This document shows, one piece after another, positions 1 through 11,875 of a stretch of 64,000 bases of DNA. Source of the stretch: Phyllostachys edulis (Eukaryota > Streptophyta > Magnoliopsida > Poales > Poaceae); NCBI GenBank assembly GCA_036346405.1, contig CM070546.1, positions 99,144,826 to 99,208,825 of the forward strand, written 5' to 3'. Below the pieces are notes generated by a model. That model ran no database searches. It worked only from the letters and a program-made list of their open reading frames with translations, and was not told where the DNA came from. How positions within the stretch are numbered: position 1 is the stretch's first letter; each line of letters starts with the position of its first letter. Position numbers and translations under genes: made by a program.

Positions 1-3000
1 ATCCAACGATGAGGATGCTGTGGAACAGCAGACGATTCCATCCCAGTGGAACACATACCAGTTCGACAACCTCGTCATTAACGAAGGCTCCCGTGTGCTG
101 TGGGAGTACGACCAGAGCAAGGCGAGGCAAGGAGCTATGTACAAATGTAAGGAGGTCGTGCAGGAGGCGATCAAATTCTGGGCCTTGTTGGTGCGGCGTA
201 CATTCACAATCGTCAAGTCTAACTCAATATGCTACGACATGAAATACGACATAGAGAGATACTCTTGGCGAGTGCACGTATTTTAGGCTAAGGGGGACAC
301 CTACTGGAAATGCTCTATAGTGGTCTCTCACACGTATGCCGTCGCTGAGTCAGTGTAGTCCCATAAGAACCTATCATCAGGCTTCATCGCGAACATCATG
401 TACGATGAGATCGTGGATAATCTAGATTTTAAGCCATAATATATCATTTGGATGATTGAGACATGGTTCTACTACACAGTCAGCTATGTCAAGGCGTGGA
501 GGGCAAAACAGAAGGCGTTGAAATCAAAGTTCGATACATTCGAGGACTCCTACCACAACCTCCCCGGCCAACTCTGAGTCATACAAGATAGGAATCCCGT
601 CACTCATGTCGACATTCAAGATTCCACGCATCTTAAGGGGCAATAAGAGGGTACTGAAGCGAGCATTTTCCGCCTTTGGTCCATACATCAATGCATTCCG
701 GCACTACCGTCCAATCTTGTGCGTGGATAACACAGTCCTGACTGGAAAGTACAAGGGTCAGCTACTGACTACAATAGCGACGGATGGGAACAATCAAGTT
801 CTTCACGTGGCATTCGCATTCGTTGAAAGTGAGAACACAGACAACTGGTTGTGGTTCCTGAGGAATATGAGAATTTCTGCTTTATAGAGCCGTCCTAACG
901 TACACGTCATACATGATTAGCATGCGGGCCTACTGAGTGCAACAACTCGATTACAACAAGGAGAGAACGAACCACTTCCATGGGTGGATCTGCAGAGCAA
1001 GTGGTGCATAAGGCACTTGGGTGCAAACTTCTACAAGCAGTTTCACAACAATACTTGATGAACCTGTTTAAGCGGCTATGCAACCAGAACCAGCAGTGAA
1101 AGTTTGACGCATTCTGGAATATTTTGGATGAGCAGACCCAGACGCACAGAAGTGAGGCAGCAAAAAAGGCCGCTACAAGAGCTGACTAGGCCCCCAAAAT
1201 ATTGCCACAGCTATCCACAGATGGTCCTAGTGTGGTGAGGAAGACGGGAGCGCAGGTGAAATGCTTCTCGGACTGGATTGAGCACGAGCCTAAGGAGAAG
1301 TGGTCGCTGCTACATGACAGGGGTGGTGCTCGATATGATTATAGGATCAAGGATAACCGACTAGAGGAGGGGGTGAATAAGAGATTTTTAAACTTTTTAG
1401 CAAATTAACAATTTAAACCAATTATAAAATATGTCTAAACTAGATACAATTCTAGCTAAGCAATTTAATACAAGATAAATGCTAGAATTGTAAATGCGGA
1501 ATAAGTAAAGACAAGAATTAACCACAAAGGAGACAACGATGTTTTCTCATGGTATCGAAGACTTGCTGGTCTTCACTAGTCCACGTTGAGGAAGCTTGAA
1601 CGAACAAGCCGGCTCCACTAATTAAGTCTTCCTCTTATCACTATCGGTTGTTTTTCCTCTGCTCCGGAGATGGTGAACACCAAACTACTCACAAACTCAG
1701 CACCGGGCCTCTTCACAATCTTCTTGAAGAGATCACCGTGCTCCCGCCACCAAGCCGTCTAGGAGTTTAGTAAAACTCCAAGAGTAATAAATCGATGACC
1801 TTCGCTTGATAGCACTCAAGTGCACATGGATCAACTAGAATGAGTGAATATACTTGAATGAACTCAACCACCTCACAATGAATGCACAAGTGTATTTGAG
1901 GTGTTGAATGAATGCTCAAGGCTCTCAAGGCTCTAAAGATGATAAATGAACTCTAGCTGCTTGTCCTTGAGTAGGTGGAGGGGTATTTATAACCCTCCAC
2001 AACCAAATCCAACCGTTATGAGAGAAATTCTAGCTTTTCAGCGAAATGCGGTACTACCACATTCCACCAACCGCTCTGTAACGGCTACAATAGGAACATT
2101 AATTGTCTCTGACATAACCGTTTTAAATCTTGGTAGCAGTACTACCGCTAACTATCGTGATATCTGTAAACTTTGGTCGTCTGCACATTGGAGCGGTACT
2201 ACCGTTCGCTGGGTTTTCAATCTCAGTTGAAAAGGGTGCTTATCTGGTTTTTACGTACCACCACATAAAAAACAGAACAATCGTGGAGCGGTAGTTCCGC
2301 CATGAAACACTCAGTACTACCGTTTGCCAAAGGAGCATAAGAGCTCCAAAAAGAGTTTCTCTGGAAAATACGTTCCGCTCCATTTTTCGGAAGTACCGTT
2401 AGAGCGGTAGTACCGTTTAAACAACGACGGTACCGCCGTTCCAAGGGTTTTACAAATATAACCAAAATAGAGTCTCTCTGGTTTTTACGTACCGTCAACT
2501 ATAAACTAGAATTACCGTGATGTGGTCGTACCGCTCAACAAATGAGTTGACAAGCACGTTTGAACTCCACACGTGGACGACCCAGATTCAATGTGCCATT
2601 CAGACCGCATGTTTTAACCACATGATTCGGTCACTTTCGGACAATTCGAACGGCCCACAGTAATACCGCCAACTAATCTGCGGTCATACCGCAAAACGGT
2701 AGTTCCGTCCTGTAAACTCCGGTACTACCGATTATGCTGTCAATTGCACAAAGAGCTTTCAAATTCAAATCGAAATGCATGCATGATCCTAAATTGATCC
2801 AAATGGCACAAGAACATGCTATCAAGCTACTAGTCATGATCCCTCTTAATAGTACGATAGTTAACCTATAATCCAGTCTTCCAACCATTTCTCCTAAGAT
2901 CGGTAAAATATAAAAAGGATCCTAGACTATTTGTACATTGTCTTTTATCCAAAAGATCTCCATGTTGTCCTTTAGCATGCATCTTCAAGACATCAAACTC

Positions 3001-3960
3001 ACCAATGGGACTTAACCTTGTAAATACTCAATAAACATGTTAATCCCATATTCACATATTATCATTAATTACCAAAACCATTTTTAGGGGCCTAGATGCT
3101 TTCAATGATGTCATGACAACCAATCTAGTCGAGGTGTACAATTGGGTTATGCGCGGTGTTAGGTGCCTCCCTTTGGTTGGTATTGTGGAGGGAATTCTCC
3201 ACAGTACCACAAAATCACTTTGTTGACAAAAACAACAACACGTCGCTCGCTATGGCAAATGAAAGAGGTACTCCGCCATGATCACCAAATACATGGAGGA
3301 GAAGAGCAAGAAGGTGATATGCACCGGGCATTCAAGATGGCACAAGAGAGCTTCGCTTAGATATATTGTGCAGAGATAAAGAACGTCGCAGGACGAACCG
3401 CGAAAGGATCACCCACGTGTGCACGCTACGTCACGCTAGTTGCGTAAACCCTTGTAACAAGCTTCTTCTTCTGCATAGGCCCTGCTCACATGTCATGGTC
3501 GCATGTTCGATGGTGGCACAACATCCCGGCCATTACCTCTCTGGTTATTTCAACAAAGATGAGGCGATGCAAATCTGGAGTGCAGAGCTGTTTGGTTACA
3601 GCGTAGTTGGCCATTTCACTAACCATCTGACCTGAGAGCAACTTATCTGGGCTGCGGACATTGATAGGCCGAAGGGAAAGGTTGACCGGTGACAAGTACG
3701 GCGTATCAGGAACGACATGGACCAAGCAGAAGTTGGGCATCTTACGAGAAGTGCTTCATTTGCAGCGAGTCTAGACACACCTTCAAGAAATGCCTACGAG
3801 AAATTCACATGATGAAGAAGACATTGGTAGTCCGGACAGTGCTACGGGGACCTCATCCGACCGCCCCACTCGAGGCGATCGACATGGCGGACGTTGAGGC
3901 CACGGCCACAGGAAAGGTTCGTCTTGTTGAAATATGTGGTGCTCAATGCTTTGTAATCTC
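1..3960 (+). pseudogene. Decayed Mutator-like (MULE) transposase, interrupted by a solo LTR
   Basis: Conceptual translation in shifting frames gives a MURA-type transposase. At 606-887 there is a DDE-type segment containing VDNTVLTGKYKG, then IATDGNNQVLHVAFAFVESENTDNW. At about 980-1200 there is SKWCIRHLGANFYKQFH, then a KFDAFW segment. At 1250-1339 there is HEPKEKWSLLHDRGGARYD. The protein resumes after 3104 with VMTTNLVEVYNWVMRGVR and LPLVGIVEGI. A CX2CX4HX4C zinc knuckle lies at 3752-3793, the usual C-terminal DNA-binding module of this family. Frames change repeatedly and there are several stops, so the gene is dead. The 5' end lies outside the window. Family assignment is firm; exact gene boundaries are not. 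Confidence 0.85.
1340..3104 (-). mobile_element. Solo LTR inserted in the MULE transposase
   Basis: The transposase reading GGARYD | VMTTN is split by 1,765 bp flanked by the 5-bp direct repeat atgat (1335-1339 and 3105-3109). Removing the insert and one repeat restores GATATGATGTCATGAC. Read on the minus strand the insert begins TGAAAGCATCTAGG, a common grass LTR start, and ends CCTATA, where CA would be expected, probably a C-to-T change. No internal retroviral coding sequence or primer-binding site is present, so it is best read as a solo LTR left by recombination. Its middle (2050-2730) is full of near-palindromic variants of gcggtagtaccgc. Confidence 0.8.
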
Positions 3961-4155
3961 ATTTTGATTTGTTGAAAAACTAGGTGATGACGTCGTGCTG
4001 AATGTTTTGTAACATGAGTGTGATTTGTCGACAGAATATGTGAGGATGTTGCGCTAAATGTTTTGTAATATCATTATGATTTGTTGACAAAAAATGTGAT
4101 AACGCTGTGCTGAATGTTTTGTAATATCATTGTGATTTGCCCACAAAATATATGG
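3937..4155 (+). repeat. Tandem repeat, about 57 bp x 4
   Basis: Four diverged copies share a core close to ctgaatgttttgtaatatcat followed by a gtgatttgttgacaaa segment, beginning near 3937, 3993, 4050 and 4107. They follow directly on the zinc-knuckle end of the MULE transposase, so they probably belong to its 3' subterminal region. Confidence 0.7.
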
Positions 4156-4162
4156 TCAGAAA

Positions 4163-4300
4163 TAGACTACAAAAAAAGGCAGAGGTCCTTGTCGCTATTT
4201 TAACTAGCGACAGAGACCTCTCTGTATTGTTCTAGTCTCTATCGCCATTGCCTAGGCTACTGTCGCCAAATGGCGACAGTAGCCTAGTTTTGTAAAAAAA
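4163..4300 (+). mobile_element. Possible CACTA-type terminus with subterminal hairpins
   Basis: At 4168 the sequence reads gactacaaaaaaaggc, close to a CACTA terminus (CACTACAAA) with its first base changed. It is followed by tagcgacagagacc-type inverted motifs and a perfect dyad, ggctactgtcgcc-aaat-ggcgacagtagcc, at about 4252-4283. Short inverted subterminal repeats are typical of CACTA elements. No matching second end was found, so this is tentative. Confidence 0.35.
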
Positions 4301-4949
4301 AATTGACTATTTATTTTTATAATTTTTTTAAAATAATATTATTTAAAAATAACCTGAATTATATCACCTTCAAATGTGTTCAAGTACACTCCAAAATCCG
4401 ACTGGCAGCCCTCACTATTTCAAAGTAAAAGAGACAAATTAGTGTAAAATGTGGCGATTGAAACTTGTTTTCATTTGTTTATGTGATGTTTCATCGTAAG
4501 CTTAGCAGTCACAAAATGCAGCTAATACAATGAGTTTGGGATCGTATATATATATATATATATTTTTATGACCGGCCTTCCAAATCCACACGGTCGTTAC
4601 TGGTTGCGTGGTAAGATCGAGAGTGCATGAAGACATGTAGTCGTTAGTGTTTCTTTCCTGTGGCAGCGCATGACCGTGTCGCGGGCTGATAAATTAAACT
4701 TGGAGCAAGTTCATCTACTTGAGCTGAATTGTCGAATCTGCCGCCTGACTACGATGATTAAGCCAAATGGATGCATCCGTTGTTCTGCCCCGTATCCATC
4801 GCCAAGTTTGCCGAGTTTTTGCCTAATTGGCACCGTTCCTACGGTATTTGCAAATGTGGCTCTAGCCGTATGGTATTGCCAAATATGGTGGTCTCGATGT
4901 GTCTCACGCTGTCACGTGTGTAATTCTGGATGCCCTTAGCTCGAAGAGA
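4301..4949. other. AT-rich spacer, no gene seen
   Basis: This stretch holds a short (TA)n run at about 4545-4563 and no recognisable coding sequence. It becomes GC-rich towards 4950, where a leader of transposon type begins. Confidence 0.5.
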
Positions 4950-6660
4950 GTTTGTCCGTATGGTGCGCACGTGGACGGGCCAAAATCCATACGCCCCTCA
5001 CCCGGTTGCTTTTTCGCCTAACACGTGTCTCGTCAGTACTCCCACCACCGCCTCCGCACGCCCACCGCCCGGGCCGCACGCGTGTCACCTTGAGGAGCCG
5101 CGTCCACGCGCCCCCTGCCCGGACATGTCGTGTCCGCACAAGTGTCGTCCGAAGAAGCCTCCTCCACACACCCAACGTCGGACTAGCCGCGTGTCGTCCG
5201 ATTCCTCTCGTCGCGGCTATAAACTTCGTGGCGACAACGAGAAGGTTTGTAAGCTCTCATCCTCGCTCGGTCGCTTTCTCATTCTTGCTCATTCTGTCGA
5301 TTTCGTTTTCGCAGACGATTAAGCATTGTTTATAGCCGTCATTAGGAAGTAATTTTTTCCTCGTACATACTTTTTTTTATTACTTGTGTAGTTAGTTAAT
5401 TAGTTGTACTTATTTAGGCGTAATTAATTTAGTCTTTTGCAAATTTTAAGTAATATAATTTGTATGAGTTAATTAGTCGTAGTTAAATTAATCCTCGTAA
5501 TTAATTAGTTGTAATTATTTAGGCATAGTTAGTTTGTTATAAATTAATTAGTCATAATTAGTTAGTGTTAGTTAATTAATTAGTGGTAGTTCATTAAGTC
5601 TTAATTAATTAGTGTCATTAATTAGTTGTAATTAATTTAGTTGCCTTATTAAGCTATAATAATTTTTGCAATTAATCGTGGTAATAAATTAATCGTAATT
5701 ATTTTAGTGCTATTTAATTCATCATAATTAATTTAGCCCCTAATAATGTAATTGTCATTATTAAGTCATAATTATTTATTTGTAATTTATTTGTGGTAAT
5801 TAATTAGTCCTAATTAATTTAGTGGTATTGAATCACTCGTATCAATTTAGTCACAACTAATTTAGTCGTGCTTAATTAGTTGTAATTAATTTGGTCGTAG
5901 TTAATTAGTGTACAAATTTATGTTTTGTTTTTTATTATGTCTTAGGTTCTACTAACATCATGTCGTTCTCTAGCCGCACGTCCATCGGGATGCATCACTT
6001 ATGCGGCTCTCACCTCGTACTAAAACTAGCGCTCCCCCTCAATCATCCGTACTACATTTCCAAGAGGTACGAGATGTTTAGTTTACATCCTGAATATTTC
6101 TTTCGCATAACAACATTTCGTCTTGCAGCCTTCAGTTAACCATGGGGTGATGGCCATCTGTCAACTGATGTGGATACGACCCTCCCAGCTCCTACCAAGG
6201 AGCAATACACGGCGCCAGGGTTTGGACCGTGGCACCCAGGGCACTCACCCCTATCTTACGTTGACCGGTACAAAGGGTAGAGCTCCTTCGGGGTCACTGG
6301 CACATCACGCGGTCAAGGCTAGAGCTCCTGCGCACCAAGGGGCTTGTAGACAACGTATCTAGGGGTAGACAATCCGAGCATGGATTTCTTGATTCCTTCA
6401 CTAATGATATGATTGCAGGTGGCAACCAGTTTGGCATGACTCATCTGGACGACATTGACGTTGGAAAGACTCAACTGGGCCAGAGTCAGCTTGCTAATGC
6501 TCCTCTGCCCACTCAACGATCTTCATACCCCCTTTGAACCGATACGCGCTCTCCGGACCGGCTAACGTATACCACGGGACATGCTCGACGCAAAAACAGG
6601 ACGCACACGCAGACACAGCGAGCAGAGAGTGACTCAGACGAGTGAGCCATATTGTATCAC
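4950..6660 (+). pseudogene. MULE-type transposon gene: leader, AT-rich intron and exons
   Basis: A GC-rich upstream segment leads to a TATA-like gctataaac at about 5215 and a C/T-rich leader (5245-5320). A roughly 600-bp intron-like stretch of repeated taattag words follows (5340-5935). It ends in tcttag near 5945, followed by an ATG at 5961 (MSFSSRTSIGMHH). A later exon (about 6125-6650) translates, with frame changes, as APTKEQYTAPGFGPWHPGH, then a serine/threonine-rich tail ending in a RRKNRTHTQTQRAES run. The same order of leader, taatta-rich intron and coding exon occurs inverted at 54.6-55.4 kb in the long-TIR MULE, which supports transposon origin. It contains stops. The protein's function is unknown. 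Confidence 0.5.
5340..5935. repeat. taattag-rich low-complexity intron
   Basis: About 600 bp is built from irregular repeats of taattagt, gtaattaa and tagtcgtaatta. There is no strict period. Its counterpart, in the other orientation, is at 54650-55260. Confidence 0.75.
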
Positions 6661-7130
6661 GTGTGTAATTGCACTATATATATATATAAGGTGCTTTTGT
6701 TGTGCTATATTTGGATGCAGATTTTATATGTTATGTGCGTATTTATCGAAGTAAATCGGTTCCGAACTGACATGAAATCAGAAACACACCGAGGTTCACA
6801 TGAAATCATGAAATCACTAGAGTTTAGACATTTCATGTAGAGTTATAATCTAAAATTTGAAAAATAAATTGACGAAATTTAGGAATACACTTTATAATTT
6901 AAAAATTAAATGTGGTGTGTGGTTTGGTACACGCAATATACACGTGCGACGCTTTTAGGGGATTGAAATTAGTCTTCGCGCCGCATCAACCCCTTCTCCT
7001 TGTCTCGTGACTGCCCACGTCGGTGGCGAGTGTCGAAGTCATCCATGTTCGGCGACACGGGCTGGACGATTGCATGATGTTAACAGAACGTAAGGCCAAA
7101 TGCATAATTAGGATACAAATTGTACACAAC
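6661..7130. other. Intergenic spacer, no gene seen
   Basis: This stretch contains a short (TA)n run at about 6676-6688 and AT-rich sequence without recognisable coding potential or paired repeats. Confidence 0.5.
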
Positions 7131-9348
7131 TGTCGGGACCCAGATATGCAAATCTGGACCCTCTATGTATAATGCACTAGTCTAGGATCAAGTTAGTGTA
7201 CACAGTGTAAACATAGAAGAATATAATTCCACACAAGACGAATATAAGGATAAACAACTAATTTGATTAAATAAATAGCAGTTTTGACCTTATGGTCGAG
7301 TTTACAATTATTAAGCCACGCAGCGCTGACACTAAATGTGGATATCATGGGATATGCTCACGATCTTAGGATGATGATACAATTGGCAATGGTGTTGAAG
7401 GTTTGTCGAAACACTCATTTTCAGCGAAGTTCAGATGCTATCAGGTCTCAGGCGGTCAGACCGGTCTGTGTGGCAGTCAGACTGGCCAAGCCTCAGGTCT
7501 AATGGCTGGCGGTCAGACCGACCAATGGGCGGTGGTCTGACCGGCCATTAAATATTTTTGAGTTTGGAGCTGGGCCAAAAATAGAGGGTGTAGGCAAGAG
7601 AGGGGATTCTTCTACACTTGATCTCATAATTTTTGGAGCTTTGAGTCAAAAGATATATTCGTTTGAAATTTTCATAGAGTTTCGGATTTTCAAGGAGAAA
7701 ATTTTGGCTAAGTCCCTTGCTGGGCGGTCAAACCGACCAGGTGGCGGTCAGACTGGCCAAAGGGCGGTCAGACCGGCCATGGGTGGTGGTCTGACCGGTT
7801 TTGACTTATTCGTCGGCCATCTTGGCGGCAATGATTTTAAGTTAGGTCAAGTTCATGGGTGTCAGTGCATATGTGTTGCATGATGCATATTTTGACTAAC
7901 GTGGGTCAAGTTGCGAAGAACTTGTTCCCGAAATCGATTTCTTTGTCTATTGTTGTGCAAGAAGCTTGGAGGTCAACGACGGTCAACGGTGAGGATGATC
8001 AGGACTAGGCTTGGAGAGCTGAGGTTTAGAACGATCGACGTTGCTGGGTGAAGTCAGAAGACTCAAGCATGGCGCAAAATGGACAATGATGACCGAACGG
8101 GAAGTTTGGTGCGACGGGTTGCATCAAGCGACGCGGGGGTCGGTGCAAGTGCCATGGTGGTTTCGGTGGGAGCCGGATGGGAGAGACTTGCTGACATAAA
8201 GAGAGCTATTGATCAACCTACACATGACGAAGCATGTGATTGCTTCATGAAGATTTGGACTCGATCTTTGGAGAAGGGTCGAGAAGGGGTATTTTGGTAA
8301 CTTCACCTAAATACCACATTGATGGTTTTTGGCTAAACCGTGGCGCTAGACGGCACAAGGAGAAGTGGTTTAGGTCAAGAGAAGATGAAGACGGTGCTTT
8401 GAAATACGTGCATAAGTGAAACCTGTTTGTGTGTGGGCTTAACGGGTGCCCATTAGGAATGTTCTTCTAGAAGCTAGCCTCCACTATAAATAGGGGAGGG
8501 TGCTGGTTTTGCACCTCCCAACCCTCATATCTAAAACCCTAGTTTTGTGTTTTAGGGTTAGGAGAGAATAGTGAAGAGGTTAGAGTTCTGGAGAGTTGGA
8601 TTGATTGTGTGCTCATGTGTTGAGCCTTTGTCCTCCTGAATGGAGTGGATGTAAACCAACATCAATCCCAAATCAATCCAAAAAAGATTCCTCAAGATGA
8701 GTCTCTTCTTGTTTTTACTCTCTATTTTGTGATTTTATGGCTTTGTTTGATCCGTTTGTTTTCCTTTGGTTTCTGGCCTGTATTCTACTTGCTGTGACAT
8801 GTGGGAATACATCTAGAATTATCTTGATCATCCTTTACCCACGAGCAAGTTTTTATATCACGTTTTGGTTTTAAATCGGTTTTGAGGCAGCCTTCACTCA
8901 AACGGAAAAATGTTAGAACTTTGGCAATGATCTTCATAATCGTTGATTGGAATAGGTTCCTAACATCCTAAAGAAGGTATATTTCAAGTTTCGTGATGTT
9001 TGGAGTTGTGGATCAAAAGTTAGACCATTTTGTGATTTTGAGTTCGGGCTGATTTTACTGTTCATTGGCTTGGAGGTCAGACCGCCCTTAAGAGAGAGGT
9101 CAGACCGCCAACTACAAGGAGGTCTGACTGCCCAACTCATTTGGATTTTAGTTCTTAGTGATTTTGGTCTATTTGTTTCGGGGTTTTGGTTGGATTCAAT
9201 ACAAGTCTTCCACTGTGCTTGTATATTGATCTTCATAGCTTTCGTAGCTATTGGAGTGAAATTAGTATTGAATTCAATCAAGGAGAAAAAGAGATCGTGC
9301 TCCTATTCACTCCCCTCTAGTCGCCTTTTCAGTCCAACACTAAATAAG
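7131..9348. mobile_element. LTR-retrotransposon-derived sequence with repeated ggtcagacc motifs
   Basis: The stretch starts tgtcgggaccc and ends cagtccaaca after a cactcccctctagtcgcc segment, both typical of grass LTR termini. It contains at least ten copies or variants of the dyad ggtcagaccg (about 7449-7800 and 9070-9130). It also has a TATA box, ctataaata at 8484-8492, with a downstream leader at 8510-8600, consistent with an LTR promoter on the plus strand. There is no coding potential. No clean TSD was found, and the piece at 7131-7275 resembles the flank continuing at 9349, so one LTR has probably inserted into another near 7275. Confidence 0.5.
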
Positions 9349-10060
9349 AAACAGCAGCGGAACAAAAGCAACTCTGGCGATACCTATCGACTAGCCATAG
9401 GCAACCGACTGGGATCAAGACCTAATGATCACCATCCTCGTATAGCTCCTCCTCAAAGGCAGACGACGATTCCTCCACTTCAGCTAAATGATTGCAGCAA
9501 GAATGAGTACTTCGAGTACTCAACAAGTTGTACCACAAAATACAATTATAGATGATGGATTATTCCAAGGGAAATGACTTCTATGGTTATTTTGCAATAA
9601 AGCAGCATTTGTAATTGAATACAAATAATAGATTGAAAGTGTAATTTAAAACAAATAAACAATAATAATTTAACAAGTATTTTCACAAAGCTTCCATAAC
9701 CTAGTCATTTTATTTCACACAGGTGTCCCTTCCCAATTATTTTTATGAAAATCTATCTCTCGTGTGAAATCCCCGAGTATGTCCATGACCACGGACGCGG
9801 CTATTCGAATAGATTAATTAACACTATGCAGAGGTAGCACACTTTACCCATACGATATAACCAGTGTAGCTAGCACCAATCATAACAAAACTTTTTCGAT
9901 ACTTCGTCTCAACAATTGACACTCCTATTGTTCTTACCGCCGACACCAACCCCCACACAAGTGGTTAGCCCGTCGCACACCGTTGGACCTGAAGATGGTA
10001 AACCGCTCATAAATGTTAGAATAAAATAGTGTAGATACATAATTATATGTTTCCTTGTCT
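9349..10060. mobile_element. Second LTR fragment (probably gypsy-type)
   Basis: The sequence after 9349 has the composition of a grass gypsy-type LTR: the words agcagcggaac, ggcgatacct and gactagccataggcaac, then an AT-rich tail. It is best read as the far side of the older LTR begun at 7131. The assignment rests on recall of family style rather than a paired repeat in the window. Confidence 0.35.
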
Positions 10061-10690
10061 TGTAAGCATTAGATGTCCACAGGGAAGTCGTGCATTTGGT
10101 GACTTTCGAGCCTCCTGTGAAGATCTGTGGCTAGCGGAGGTGGCATTTGTCGAGGAAACTGATGTTCGTATAGAAGTTTTAGGACAAATATGATTTGAAA
10201 GCTGATCTTGGTGATCTGTCTACAAGTCCATCTTTTGATTTTACAGGAGTTCTGTCCTAGTTTGCTTCTTTTTCAGCCTCTTTCCGGGCTTTCTTCTTCT
10301 CAGCTTCAATATGCATTCAAAGAGTTGTGATGTGTTTTCGATTTCCTGAGTCAATGACTCAATGTACCTTGTTTGCTTCATTGAATTGATGACATATTTT
10401 GTGAATGCAATTAAATTGTGATGCTTGAAGACTTTCAAACAAGGACTTCATTAAACTTGCATTAATAACAGAGCTATTGTACCCCTCGTACTGATCGTCA
10501 TGCTCCTCAAGTATCCAACGCTGCTAACTAGTATCTGTCAATTCATATATGAACTCATTTTTTTTCCTACGTGGCATCAAATATGAACGCATTTCCACCT
10601 AGTGTTCATATATGAACTCATTTTTTTCCTATGTGGCATCATTTATTCACTTCCTGATTCTTACTCTCTCTCCTTTTCCCCTTGTAGATG
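10061..10690. other. Spacer with a short direct duplication
   Basis: No gene was recognised. The word catatatgaactcattttttt plus a following cctacgtggcatc segment occurs twice (about 10545-10580 and 10606-10641). The stretch ends in a pyrimidine-rich acceptor-like sequence, ccccttgtag, just before the coding fragment at 10690. Confidence 0.4.
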
Positions 10691-11066
10691 GTTCGCCGCT
10701 AATACCGACGAATGGCGACTAAAATGAACTGCACCATGGCGGGAGATGTTGTTCAACCTGCCCCAGCTCGGAGTAGCTCATCGCATGCTACATCATCATG
10801 GGAAACGACATCCACTTCGGCCGCACGAGACTATGAGGAGGAGAAGGAGTACGACGACGTGGATGCCAGGTTGCCCGACGAGATGGCCCTTTTCGGACCT
10901 TGTTGGTGCACCTACCACTACGCAGCCGACTCAGGCCATGCCTTCACGACGTACACGTCGTGATCACGCGGACATTAGTTCAGTCAACGTCGTCGAAGGC
11001 ACGTGCGGCGAACATCCAGCTTCTAGGTTCACACTGAGAACGGGTCTGCTCCGAAAGCGCAAGTGA
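10690..11066 (+). pseudogene. Transposon-type coding fragment, acidic and serine-rich
   Basis: After the acceptor-like ccccttgtag the frame reads MVRR, a stop, YRRMATKMNCTM, a serine/threonine-rich stretch, and then an acidic stretch EEEKEYDDVDA. A second frame continues with a basic tail, so at least one frameshift is present. It resembles anonymous proteins encoded by repetitive rice transposons. I cannot name the family. It lies upstream of a GRF-like fragment in the same orientation and could be part of the same element. Confidence 0.35.
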
Positions 11067-11287
11067 TGTAATGAATGGATATATACATACATGGATGATT
11101 GATTAGAATGAAATGATTGAATAGATGATTGAATGAATGAATATATGCATATATGCTTCTAGGTTCTCTTTCTTGTTGAATGAAATGATTTAATGGATGA
11201 TTGACTTCTAGGTTGTCTATCTAGTTGAATGAAATGATTGAATAGATATATGCATACATGTTGCTGTTTGAATGAAATGATTGAATG

Positions 11288-11289
<2 letters not shown>

Positions 11290-11335
<46 letters not shown>
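11290..11335. repeat. (AT)n microsatellite
   Basis: This is an uninterrupted run of about 22 AT dinucleotides preceded by gaatggag. Any open reading frame through it (YIYIYI) is an artefact. Confidence 0.95.
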
Positions 11336-11339
<4 letters not shown>

Positions 11340-11364
11340 CATACATGTTGCTATTTTCTATTGG

Positions 11365-11875
11365 CAGCGATACTATCACGTCAGTGCCTATGGCGTGACA
11401 GACTGGTACTATCACGCCAGGAGCCATGGCATGACAAAACTTAGCACCAAAAGCGGGGACTTGACTTGCAATGCCTTTGGAATTGCCCACACATTGTCTT
11501 AGCGGCATGGTGCTATCACGCTAGTGCCCATGGCGTGATAAACTGGTACTATCACGCTAGGAGCCTTGACATGAGAGGACTTGGCACCAGAAGTGGGGAC
11601 CTGGCTTGCAACGCCTCTGGATTTGTCTACGCACTAGCGTGGCGGCACGGTACTGTCACGCTAGTGCCCGTGGTGTGATAGACTGGTCCTATCATGCTAG
11701 GAGCCCTGGCGTGATAGGACTTAGCACCAGAAGCGAGGACCAAGCTTGCAACGCCACTAGAATTACCTACCCACTGGCATGGCGGCACGGTTACGCCACA
11801 CCAGTGCCCATGGCGTGATAGACTAGTAATGTCACGCGAGGAGCCATGGCATGACAGGACCCGCCCTCAGAATAG
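11365..11875 (+). repeat. Tandem repeat, about 141 bp x 3.6, with TCACGCCA/TGGCGTGA dyads
   Basis: Units begin near 11368, 11510, 11650 and 11790. Each carries tatcacgc(c/t)agtgcc followed by atggcgtgata, then a second tatcacgc(c/t)aggagcc with tggc(a/g)tgaca, then ttagcaccagaagcggggac. The pairs of tcacgcca and tggcgtga give each unit two stem-forming dyads. The same arms recur at 13750-13940 and 26150-26375. Confidence 0.8.

Noticed and set aside
11221..11508. Frames encoding poly-Tyr-Ile
   Set aside because: They are translations of the (AT)n microsatellite.
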